The position numbers were made by a program, and so were the translations under genes. 5,474 nt of DNA. It comes from Nitrososphaera sp. (GTDB lineage: Archaea > Thermoproteota > Nitrososphaeria > Nitrososphaerales > Nitrososphaeraceae). The DNA is taken from the NCBI GenBank assembly GCA_025935445.1, contig JAICVG010000106.1, positions 1-5,474 on the forward strand, in the 5' to 3' direction. This document shows, one piece after another, positions 1-5,474 of the stretch; within the stretch, counting starts at the first letter, position 1; each line of letters begins with the position of its first letter. The notes under the pieces were generated by a model. It was not told the DNA's origin, ran no database searches, and worked only from the letters and a program-made list of their open reading frames with translations.

Positions 1-1569
1 AATTGCTCTTATGTCCTTAGCCGACTCCCAGACCTGTTGGTGAACACTGCCACTTCCAAGCTTAAGCTGGGACCATATCTTTTCACACGAAAAGGGAATG
101 AATGGTTCAAGCAGGACCGCCAAGCTTCGTACTGCATTCACCGATACGTACACCGTTGTATTTGAAGTATCCTTGTTTGCCCAAGGTGAGTTTGTCTGGA
201 AATAATGGTTCATGTAATTGCTATATTTTAGGATTCTCTTGAGCGACTTGTCTATCTCGTTGCTTGACAGCAGCCTGCCTGTTTCAGCCACTGTTGCCGC
301 CAGCTCCTTTTCTACTGTATCCTCAATGCTGGATGGCTTCGGCACTATGCCTTGAAAGGACTTTTGCGTGAATGAAAGAGCCCTATTTATGAAATTGCCG
401 ATGTTGGCGATCAGCTCATTGTTTATCCTTTCATAGAATGCATCAAAGTCAAAATTCAGATCGTCTTGCGAGTATGTAACTACAGACGCAATGTAGAATC
501 TCAAATAGTCAGGGTTGAATGCAGAAGTGAAATCCTTCAGACCAATATACCACTTTCTGCTCTTTGATATCTTTTGGTTTTGCAGCATAAGGTGGCCCCT
601 TGTGGGGATATATTCTGGAAGCTTGTATTCTGAATTGATGCCAAGGCGTATTGCCGGCAAGAAGAGGTAGTGGTGGTAGATAATGTCCTTGCCAATAAAA
701 TGGTAAATCTCCGATTCATTCCAGAATTTCTTGCCGTCGCCTCCCCTATCCTTGACGAACTTGACAAGGGATGAGATATAGCATAGGTGGTTATCGAACC
801 AGCCGTAAAACACCTTACCCTTTGCCTCGGGCAGGGGTATTGGCACGCCCCATGAGAGGTCACGGGTGATGTCCCAATCCTGCAATCCTTCGTTTATCCA
901 GTTTATGACATAGTTCTTGACGTCTGGCTGCAAGTGCGTGTTCGACAAGAGCCACTTTTTCAGTTTCTCTTTAAAACTTGACAGACGGAAAAAGTAGTGT
1001 TTGCTCTCTCTTTTGACAGGCGGCCTGCCGCATATTGCACACTTAGGCTCCAGTATCTGATCGGGGACGCGGCCACACTTTTCACACAAATCTGAATACT
1101 GGTTTTCTGCATTGCAGTAAGGGCATCTGCCAATTACATATCTGTCTGGTAAAAATTTGTTGTCATAGGTGCAGTAGAACTGAATTACGTTTTGGTCATA
1201 AATGTGCCCGTTTTCACGCAATTGTTTGAAAACGTACTGGACAAACTCGACATTTTCTTTGGAGCTTGTCTTATAAAAAAAATCAAACGAAATACCTAAT
1301 GATTCAAAATCTTCTTTGTCTTGTCTGTTCCAGTATTCAACATAATCTTTGGGACTTTTTTTCTCTTTTTCTGCTCTTATCAAGATCGGAGTTCCAAAAT
1401 CATCAGTAGCACAGATATGGTACGCCTTCAACCTGTTGAGTCTCAAAAAACGTGTGAAAATATCTGCCGGTAGATATGTGGAGGCTATATGACCTAGATG
1501 TATCTCACCATTTGCATAAGGGAGTGCGCTTGTAATGACTGCGCTTTCGCTACTGCTATTATCCGGCAT
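1..1569 (-). CDS. metG: Methionyl-tRNA synthetase, class I (3' end outside window)
   Basis: This enzyme charges tRNA-Met with methionine using ATP, in the cytoplasm. The frame is open for 523 codons from an ATG at 1569 to the left edge, so the C-terminus is missing; an estimated few tens of residues are lost. The N-terminus reads VITSALPYANGEIHLGHI, with the HIGH-type signature HLGH at residues 24-27. The connective/zinc region has three CxxC pairs: C149/C152, C162/C165 and C177/C180. The second class I signature is KISKS at residues 333-337, a tolerated variant of KMSKS. An anticodon-binding helical domain follows, with the family's N-x-Y...PW pattern (SPWANKD) and a PFSCEKIW segment. The ATG was chosen because only a short serine-rich lead (PDNSSSES) precedes the first conserved strand; an in-frame GTG lies immediately upstream. 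The gene follows the S-adenosylhomocysteine hydrolase gene on the same strand after 31 bp. Assignment is secure; only the 3' end is unseen. Confidence 0.96.
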   Translation of the reverse strand, partial: MPDNSSSESAVITSALPYANGEIHLGHIASTYLPADIFTRFLRLNRLKAYHICATDDFGTPILIRAEKEKKSPKDYVEYWNRQDKEDFESLGISFDFFYKTSSKENVEFVQYVFKQLRENGHIYDQNVIQFYCTYDNKFLPDRYVIGRCPYCNAENQYSDLCEKCGRVPDQILEPKCAICGRPPVKRESKHYFFRLSSFKEKLKKWLLSNTHLQPDVKNYVINWINEGLQDWDITRDLSWGVPIPLPEAKGKVFYGWFDNHLCYISSLVKFVKDRGGDGKKFWNESEIYHFIGKDIIYHHYLFLPAIRLGINSEYKLPEYIPTRGHLMLQNQKISKSRKWYIGLKDFTSAFNPDYLRFYIASVVTYSQDDLNFDFDAFYERINNELIANIGNFINRALSFTQKSFQGIVPKPSSIEDTVEKELAATVAETGRLLSSNEIDKSLKRILKYSNYMNHYFQTNSPWANKDTSNTTVYVSVNAVRSLAVLLEPFIPFSCEKIWSQLKLGSGSVHQQVWESAKDIRAI

Positions 1570-1591
1570 CACACTTGCAATCAATGCACAG

Positions 1592-1600
1592 CATTTTAAC
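1592..1600 (-). promoter_or_regulatory. Possible TATA-like box for metG
   Basis: The minus strand reads GTTAAAATG here, with TTAAAA centred about 27-28 nt before the metG ATG at 1569. That spacing would suit a leaderless archaeal transcript. No convincing Shine-Dalgarno sequence lies between it and the start. It directly abuts the stop codon of the upstream gene, so read-through from that gene is equally possible. The call rests on position and base composition alone. Confidence 0.3.
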
Positions 1601-2833
1601 CTAACTGGAGTGCTGGTAACGCTCTTGCTCCTCTATTATTTGATCTATCTTGATGCCCATTGAATCAAGTGCATAGCTTCCAACATCTTGATCTATTTGT
1701 TCTGGCACGCTATGCACTTTTACTTCCATCCTGTCATGGTCTTTTGCAATGTACAAAATAGATAGCAGCTGGTTGGCAAATGAGAGAGCCATTACTTCCG
1801 GCGGGTGGCCTTCTGCAGCAACTAAGTTGACAACTCTCCCCTTTGACAGCAGGAACAACCTCTTTCCGTTAACATCAAAGCGCTCAATATTTGGACTAAT
1901 CTGCACCGGTTGGCAGCAGCTGATGTCATAAAGGGTCTCAATATCGATCTCGACATCAAAGTGGCCTGCGTTTGCTAGAATGGCAGCATCTTTCATCTTA
2001 AGAAAATGCTCCTTCCTTATCACGCACGTTTGTCCCGTGCATGTAACAAAAACGTCGCCAGCAGGCGCAGCGTCTGACATTCGCATTACCTCAAATCCAT
2101 CCATCTTGGCTTCGATTGCTTTTATAGGATCAACTTCGGTGACAGTCACTATAGCCCCCATGCCCTTTGCCCGAGTTGCCACGCCCTTGCCCACCCAGCC
2201 ATAGCCGCATACAACGATGTTCTTGCCTGCCAATAGTATGCCTGTTGCCCGCAATATGCCATCAAGAGTGCTCTGTCCAGTGCCATGTCTGTTATCAAAA
2301 AGGTATTTTGTACGCGCATTGTTGACCGCTATAACGGGATAAAGGAGTCTGTTGGCCCTTTCTAGGGCAACAAGTCTCTTTACCCCAGACGTTGTCTCTT
2401 CGGTGCCACCCGCTATGCCCTTTGCCTTTTGCTGATGGGCCATTGAGTGGAGATCACCTCCGTCATCAGTTACTATGGCAGGCCTAAATGCAAGCACACT
2501 GCGGATGCACTGCTGATACTCTGACTCTGTCTCGCCACGCCAAGCGTACACGTTTACATCCATGTTATACAGAAAAGCTGCAATGTCATCCTGGGCCGAC
2601 AAGGGATTGGCTGAACAGATTGCGACGTCTGCGCCCAAGCTCTTTGCAGCCATCACAAGGACTGATGTTTCTTTTGTAATGTGAAGACAAAAGCCAAGCC
2701 GAAAACCTGCCAGCAATTGACTGTTCTCATTAATTGCTCTTATCTTTTCAACTATGCCCATACGGCTGGCAGCCCACTCATATGACCGCCTTCCCTTGTC
2801 TGCAAGGTTGCTATCCGCTATTTTTCCGGGCAC
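1601..2833 (-). CDS. ahcY: S-adenosylhomocysteine hydrolase (adenosylhomocysteinase)
   Basis: This NAD-dependent cytoplasmic enzyme splits S-adenosylhomocysteine reversibly into adenosine and homocysteine. It removes the product that inhibits methyltransferases and supplies homocysteine for methionine synthesis. The protein has 410 residues, the compact size usual in archaea. Substrate-site motifs are CLHIT (H51 in residues 49-53), DDGGD (123-127), EETTSG (145-150) and TKYLFDN (K176, D180, N181). The Rossmann NAD site is GYGWVGKG (210-217), followed by TEVDP with E233. NAGHFDVEID (288-297) and a GHPPEVM segment (342-348) follow. The C-terminus lacks the Lys-Pro-Asp-His-Tyr-Arg-Tyr tail of eukaryotic and many bacterial enzymes. 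The GTG start at 2833 is two codons after an in-frame TAA, and the N-terminal KIADSNLADKGRRSYEWA matches the family's first helix, so later ATGs are unlikely. One oddity is Asn172 in VNNARTK, where the family usually has VND. It ends with TAG. Confidence 0.97.
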   Translation of the reverse strand: MPGKIADSNLADKGRRSYEWAASRMGIVEKIRAINENSQLLAGFRLGFCLHITKETSVLVMAAKSLGADVAICSANPLSAQDDIAAFLYNMDVNVYAWRGETESEYQQCIRSVLAFRPAIVTDDGGDLHSMAHQQKAKGIAGGTEETTSGVKRLVALERANRLLYPVIAVNNARTKYLFDNRHGTGQSTLDGILRATGILLAGKNIVVCGYGWVGKGVATRAKGMGAIVTVTEVDPIKAIEAKMDGFEVMRMSDAAPAGDVFVTCTGQTCVIRKEHFLKMKDAAILANAGHFDVEIDIETLYDISCCQPVQISPNIERFDVNGKRLFLLSKGRVVNLVAAEGHPPEVMALSFANQLLSILYIAKDHDRMEVKVHSVPEQIDQDVGSYALDSMGIKIDQIIEEQERYQHSS

Positions 2834-2856
2834 GATTTATGAATGATGTGACATGC

Positions 2857-2863
2857 AATAAAA
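2857..2863 (-). promoter_or_regulatory. Possible TATA-like box for the SAH hydrolase gene
   Basis: The minus strand reads TTTTATT here, centred about 27 nt before the GTG start at 2833, which is the expected distance for a leaderless archaeal transcript. No ribosome-binding site is visible in the 31-bp gap. The box lies just after the stop codon of the membrane-protein gene. It is a positional match only. Confidence 0.35.
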
Positions 2864-2864
2864 G

Positions 2865-3383
2865 CTACTGGTTTTCATACTCTTGTTCGCGGAACTTTGC
2901 TCTTCCCCTTCTTATGAGGACAAAGAGTGCAAGTATTATCGCTATCCATACTATACTTAGCATGATGTTGGTAAAGCTAACGTAGAAGTACGGCATTGCA
3001 TCGATCATATCTTGCTGGAGGATCTCTAGCGATCCATGAATGTCCAGCATGCCAGAATTGTATTCAGCACTATGGGGCTCCACTGATGCTATCGAATTGG
3101 CGCGGGTCACAATGTCGTTTAGATTTCCTTGTATGAGTGTCAAGTCTGTTTTTGCAGTCTGAAATACCCATACCGGATTGCCGCTCTCTGGCAGTTCCAT
3201 CTTCGCCTTTGATACAAAGCTTGCCAGAGCTTCGGCAGTCTGGGCAGTCTGGGCCCTCTTCAGGTATCCAAGCGCGCTGTCGACAGGGTAAACGGCCTGC
3301 TGGTATCCGTAAAGGGCCATAGCTATACCAAAAATCATAAGAGCCAGAACGCCGGCCATCATGAGCCTGTATGACGATGTCAT
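2865..3383 (-). CDS. Two-helix membrane protein of unknown function
   Basis: I do not recognise this family. From the ATG at 3383 the product has 172 residues. A hydrophobic helix spans about residues 8-26 (MMAGVLALMIFGIAMALYG). About 100 polar residues follow, with low-complexity Ala/Gln/Thr stretches (RAQTAQTAEAL, 43-53). A second helix lies at about 134-157 (FTNIMLSIVWIAIILALFVLI). The tail RRGRAKFREQEYENQ is basic then charged. Arg/Lys flanking suggests both ends are cytoplasmic and the middle is extracytoplasmic, possibly a helical sensor-like or scaffold domain; no enzymatic motif is seen. The same frame extends upstream to 3557, but that part overlaps the divergent Rieske gene and has non-membrane, non-coding-like sequence, so the ATG directly before the first helix is preferred. 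It is the first gene of the leftward block, 31 bp before the hydrolase gene. It stops with TAG. Confidence 0.75.
   Translation of the reverse strand: MTSSYRLMMAGVLALMIFGIAMALYGYQQAVYPVDSALGYLKRAQTAQTAEALASFVSKAKMELPESGNPVWVFQTAKTDLTLIQGNLNDIVTRANSIASVEPHSAEYNSGMLDIHGSLEILQQDMIDAMPYFYVSFTNIMLSIVWIAIILALFVLIRRGRAKFREQEYENQ
3234..3251. repeat. Exact 9-bp tandem duplication inside the membrane-protein gene
   Basis: The unit GGCAGTCTG (plus strand) occurs twice back to back and is followed by a partial third copy (GG). Being in frame, it encodes a repeated Ala-Gln-Thr (residues 44-46 and 47-49) just after the first membrane helix. It may be a replication-slippage duplication; length variation among relatives would show whether it is recent. 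Confidence 0.6.
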
Positions 3384-3415
3384 GCCGGAATTGATATTGC
3401 TATAGCACTGGGGGA

Positions 3416-3424
3416 GATATTTAG
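3416..3424 (-). promoter_or_regulatory. Weak TATA-like box for the membrane-protein gene
   Basis: The minus strand reads CTAAATATC here, about 37 nt before the ATG at 3383. Transcription would begin near 3395 and leave a leader of about a dozen bases. No clear ribosome-binding site follows. It is the best candidate in the divergent region for leftward transcription, but the call is tentative. Confidence 0.3.
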
Positions 3425-3471
3425 ATGTGGCGGAGAAGTCTATATCGATGGCTCTGCAGTCCGATAACCAA

Positions 3472-3477
3472 TTTATA
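3472..3477 (+). promoter_or_regulatory. TATA box (TTTATA) for the Rieske gene
   Basis: TTTATA is preceded by the purine-containing stretch AACCAA, which could serve as a TFB recognition element. Its centre is about 30 nt before the TTG start at 3505, so transcription would begin at roughly 3500-3503 and give a leaderless or near-leaderless message. This is the clearest archaeal promoter in the window. The GGTGGTGAT at 3494-3502 resembles a Shine-Dalgarno element but is very close to the start codon. Confidence 0.55.
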
Positions 3478-3504
3478 GCCAAATTGATTACAAGGTGGTG
3501 ATAA

Positions 3505-3810
3505 TTGGCATTTGTCAAGGTTGCCCAGCGGGGCGAGATTAAAGAGAACAGCGGCAAGGAGCTTTATATTAATGGCACAAGAATTGCGCTTTTCTATGCA
3601 AACGGCAAATACTATGCAATTGAGGCGCTCTGCCGCCATCAGGACGGCTCACTTGCTCCCGGCAAGATAGACGGCGAAGTCGTCGAATGTCCTCTGCATT
3701 CGTGACACTACAACATTAGAACCGGGGAGTTGCTCGACTACCTTGAAGGAGTAAAACTGATGACCTACAATGTAGACATTAGAGGAAACGACATTTACAT
3801 CGACGCCTAG
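3505..3810 (+). pseudogene. Rieske [2Fe-2S] ferredoxin interrupted by an in-frame TGA
   Basis: The gene encodes a small soluble Rieske protein, a family that carries single electrons for dioxygenases, nitrite reductases and similar enzymes; the partner here is unknown. Read through, it has 101 residues, full length for the family. The ligand pattern is C43-R-H45, sixteen residues, then C62-P-L-H65. Codon 67 (3703-3705) is TGA, directly after CPLHS and before HYNIRTGELLDYL. Relatives often have Trp at this place (CPxHGW type), so one TGG-to-TGA change would explain it. After the stop the same frame runs 34 codons with family-like sequence (RTGELLDYLEG, VDIRGNDIYIDA) to a TAG. As read, the product ends at 66 residues: it keeps all four ligands but loses the strands that cover the cluster. 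The TTG start is forced, because a TAA (3502-3504) lies immediately before it, and MAFVKVAQRGEI fits the family N-terminus. Pseudogene, base error or readthrough cannot be separated here. Confidence 0.85.
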
Positions 3811-3824
3811 CAAAGTAAAAAGCA

Positions 3825-3836
3825 GGGGCAAGCCCC
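3825..3836 (+). other. Small GC-rich hairpin GGGG-CAAG-CCCC between Rieske and cysS
   Basis: A perfect four-base stem with a four-base loop lies in the 39-bp gap between the Rieske stop and the cysS GTG, 13 nt before that start. No T-run follows, so it is not a standard archaeal terminator. It could affect cysS translation initiation or protect an mRNA end, or it may be chance. Its short stem limits confidence. Confidence 0.25.
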
Positions 3837-3849
3837 CCAAATCGCGCCA

Positions 3850-5238
3850 GTGAAATTATACAATACACTCAGCCGGCAAGTAGAGCAACTACAGCTGCAG
3901 AACAACCTAGTGAGGATGTATGTTTGTGGAGTGACAGTCTATGATAACTCTCACATTGGGCATGCAAGGACAATCATTATATTTGATGTATTGCGCCGAT
4001 ACTTGCTATCAAGAGGCTATAAAGTGATTTTTGTACAAAACTTTACTGATGTCGATGACAAGATAATCAACCGCGCAAAAGCAGAGGGCACGAAGGCAGA
4101 GAAAATATCGAGGAGATACATTGACAAATACTTCAACGACTTTGACAGCTTGAATGTAATGCAAGCAGATTACCACCCAAAGGCTACTGATCACATCGAG
4201 GAAATGATTCAGTTAATTGATGGCCTGATGAAAAAGGGACATGCCTATCTGACCCTCAACGGTGTATATTTCAGAATCAAGTCATTTCCAGGCTACGGCA
4301 AGTTATCAAAAAAGTCAGTTGAAGATCTAGAGTCCGGCGCAAGGATAGAGATCGATCCCTCAAAAGAGGACCCGCTTGACTTTGCGCTCTGGAAGTTCTA
4401 TTCAGATGAGACGGTGTGGCCAAGCCCTTGGGGTAATGGGAGGCCTGGCTGGCATATAGAGTGTTCTGCTATGTCGCGCAAATATCTCGGCGACACGTTC
4501 GAGATTCATGGCGGCGGACACGATCTAGTTTTTCCACACCATGAAAATGAGATAGCCCAGTCGGAATCATATACAGACAAGCAGCTTGCCAAGATATGGG
4601 TTCACACCGGCATGGTTACCATCAATTCACAAAAGATGAGCAAGTCGCTTGGCAACATTGTTACAATAGAGCAGGCGTTGAAAACATGGAGAGCAAATCC
4701 TCTCCGGCTCTACTGCTTGTCAGCACACTATTCAAAACCTCTTGATTATACTGACGAATTGCTAAAAGAGTCAATCCAAAGGTGGCGCCAGATAGAGACA
4801 TGCGCCTACGAACTGCAGCTTGCAGTCGGCAGCGGCGGCGAGATTGATTCTGTTCAGAGGATGTGTGAGGAATCGATGCGAGCTTTTGAAGCTGCAATGG
4901 ACGAGGACATGAACACATCGCTTGCAGTTGCAGAGTTAGTGAAGCTTGTAACAAAGCTCAATAACTATATCGCAGCAGACAAGCTAACAAAAGATATGGC
5001 TGATGGCGCATTGCCAACTCTTAACAAGATAATGCACATTCTGGGACTGAAAATTGTAGAAGCCAGCGATAAAGAAAGGAAAGAAATTGAGGAAATAGTG
5101 GTACAACGCAACAAGCTGCGGGCTGAGAAAAAATTCAAAGAGGCAGATGAAATCCGCAAAAAACTATTAGAGCGCTCTGTTGAGCTATTAGATCACAAGG
5201 GACGTACAGTGTGGGTCAAGAGGGAAAAGCCCGAATAG
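3850..5238 (+). CDS. cysS: Cysteinyl-tRNA synthetase, class I
   Basis: This cytoplasmic enzyme activates cysteine with ATP and attaches it to tRNA-Cys. The product has 462 residues, essentially the family's standard length. The N-terminal strand KLYNTLSRQ leads to [19 protein letters not shown], with the HIGH signature at residues 35-38. [13 protein letters not shown] (64-76) is the characteristic catalytic-domain block. Zinc ligands used for cysteine selectivity are present with family spacing: C26, C205 (HIECS), H230 and E234 (FPHHENE). KMSKS is at 262-266. An anticodon-binding helical domain with the DEDMNTSLA motif (351-359) follows, then a charged C-terminal section ([21 protein letters not shown]). 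The start is GTG at 3850; the next Met is residue 23, inside the first conserved core strand, so it is too late. The gene follows the Rieske gene by 39 bp and may share its transcript. No clear ribosome-binding site is seen; AAAGTAAAAA at 3812-3821 is a weak promoter candidate. It ends with TAG. Confidence 0.97.
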   Translation: MKLYNTLSRQVEQLQLQNNLVRMYVCGVTVYDNSHIGHARTIIIFDVLRRYLLSRGYKVIFVQNFTDVDDKIINRAKAEGTKAEKISRRYIDKYFNDFDSLNVMQADYHPKATDHIEEMIQLIDGLMKKGHAYLTLNGVYFRIKSFPGYGKLSKKSVEDLESGARIEIDPSKEDPLDFALWKFYSDETVWPSPWGNGRPGWHIECSAMSRKYLGDTFEIHGGGHDLVFPHHENEIAQSESYTDKQLAKIWVHTGMVTINSQKMSKSLGNIVTIEQALKTWRANPLRLYCLSAHYSKPLDYTDELLKESIQRWRQIETCAYELQLAVGSGGEIDSVQRMCEESMRAFEAAMDEDMNTSLAVAELVKLVTKLNNYIAADKLTKDMADGALPTLNKIMHILGLKIVEASDKERKEIEEIVVQRNKLRAEKKFKEADEIRKKLLERSVELLDHKGRTVWVKREKPE

Positions 5239-5240
5239 TC

Positions 5241-5255
5241 AGATTTTAGTTTTCG
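5241..5255 (+). terminator. T-rich transcription terminator after cysS
   Basis: Two TTTT runs (5244-5247 and 5250-5253) lie 5-15 bases after the cysS stop codon. Archaeal RNA polymerase commonly terminates at short oligo-T tracts without a hairpin, so this is a reasonable end for the Rieske-cysS transcript. The runs are short and termination could be partial. Confidence 0.45.
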
Positions 5256-5474
5256 TGCATGCAAATATTCAAACTAATAAGCTAGTCTTAAGCCTATACC
5301 TAGAGTAACGATGATCATCAAGAATATAGGGAATGATATATGAAGTGATTCAGCCACAATCTTTGAGCAAGTAGTAACACTCGCAGGCGGGATAGCTGAT
5401 GTACCTCCTCACTCACAGAATAACTTCAAGTTGAGGGACAAAATTCTTGGCAGATTCTTCTTCACAAGGTGTCT
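5256..5474. other. 3' tail without an assignable gene
   Basis: No complete gene is recognised after cysS. Three weak possibilities compete. On the plus strand, ATG at 5311 opens ten codons (MIIKNIGNDI) that meet TGA at 5341; the same frame is then open from 5344 to the right edge (43 codons, including FEQVVTLAGGIADVPPHS) without any usable start. On the minus strand, a frame enters from the right edge and stops with TGA at 5413-5415 (ending AKNFVPQLEVIL), which could be the last 19 or so residues of a convergent gene. Another minus frame encodes a hydrophobic stretch (FPIFLMIIVTLGIG) but has a stop ahead of it. GATGATCATC at 5310-5319 is a short perfect palindrome. No tRNA or insertion-sequence end is visible. 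Confidence 0.3.

Noticed and set aside
537..863. Out-of-frame 108-codon minus-strand ORF inside metG
   Set aside because: It runs in another frame within well-conserved MetRS sequence and its translation has no recognisable features.
1749..2985. Plus-strand ORFs opposite the SAH hydrolase gene
   Set aside because: They are antisense to a strongly conserved enzyme and show no domain, promoter or ribosome-binding signal; they are shadows.
3384..3557. Extended N-terminus of the membrane protein starting at 3557
   Set aside because: The extra 58 residues overlap the start of the Rieske gene on the other strand and its promoter, and they lack family-like or membrane character. The ATG at 3383 sits directly before the first hydrophobic helix.
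3703..3705. UGA as selenocysteine in the Rieske gene
   Set aside because: The expected residue here is tryptophan, not cysteine; both cluster cysteines are encoded normally. No obvious selenocysteine-insertion hairpin is seen, and archaeal selenocysteine use is known from only a few unrelated lineages.
3703..3705. Genome-wide reassignment of UGA to tryptophan
   Set aside because: All tryptophan codons I can read in metG, the hydrolase, the membrane protein and cysS are TGG, and none of these long frames contains an in-frame TGA. One site does not support a changed code.
3649..3840. Minus-strand ORF opposite the end of the Rieske gene
   Set aside because: It lies antisense to family-like Rieske sequence and has no recognisable domain; it is best explained as a shadow.
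4009..5159. Minus-strand ORFs opposite cysS
   Set aside because: They are antisense to a full-length cysteinyl-tRNA synthetase with all motifs intact; they are shadows.
5310..5319. GATGATCATC palindrome as an operator or attachment site
   Set aside because: It is a single short palindrome with no second copy and no neighbouring gene to control, so it may well be chance.
1..5474. CRISPR array, insertion sequence, tRNA or rRNA gene
   Set aside because: I found no spaced direct repeats, terminal inverted repeats, transposase-like frame or tRNA cloverleaf on reading both strands.

Overview
The window looks archaeal, most likely a mesophilic ammonia-oxidising-type lineage (Thaumarchaeota/Nitrososphaeria). 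That placement is an inference, not something the sequence proves. It rests on a compact archaeal-type S-adenosylhomocysteine hydrolase, a methionyl-tRNA synthetase with three CxxC pairs in its zinc region, AT-rich TATA-like boxes about 26-31 nt before several start codons with little Shine-Dalgarno signal, and frequent GTG/TTG starts. Coding density is high and base composition moderate.

There are two divergent gene blocks. The minus-strand block reads leftward from 3383: a small two-helix membrane protein of unknown function (3383-2865), S-adenosylhomocysteine hydrolase (2833-1601), then methionyl-tRNA synthetase (1569 to the left edge, 3' end missing). The two gaps in this block are both 31 bp. 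Each holds an AT-rich hexamer close to the position expected for a leaderless promoter, so the genes may be co-transcribed, individually transcribed, or both. The plus-strand block starts at 3505 with a Rieske [2Fe-2S] ferredoxin gene and continues with cysteinyl-tRNA synthetase (3850-5238). A 121-bp divergent intergenic region (3384-3504) separates the blocks and carries a good TTTATA box for the Rieske gene.

The theme is sulfur amino acids and housekeeping. The hydrolase clears S-adenosylhomocysteine and feeds the methionine cycle, and the two synthetases charge tRNA with methionine and cysteine. The Rieske protein and the membrane protein have no evident link to this theme.

The most notable observation is in the Rieske gene. 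A TGA at 3703-3705 sits directly after the second cluster-binding motif (CPLH-S), where related proteins often have tryptophan. The same frame then continues cleanly for 34 conserved-looking codons to a TAG at 3808-3810. All four cluster ligands precede the stop. It is either a very recent nonsense mutation, a one-base sequencing or assembly error, or a readthrough case. All other tryptophans in the window use TGG, which argues against a changed genetic code. I do not see a mobile element, CRISPR array, RNA gene or clearly new multi-gene system. The last 236 bases hold T-runs suited to termination and only weak, conflicting reading frames.
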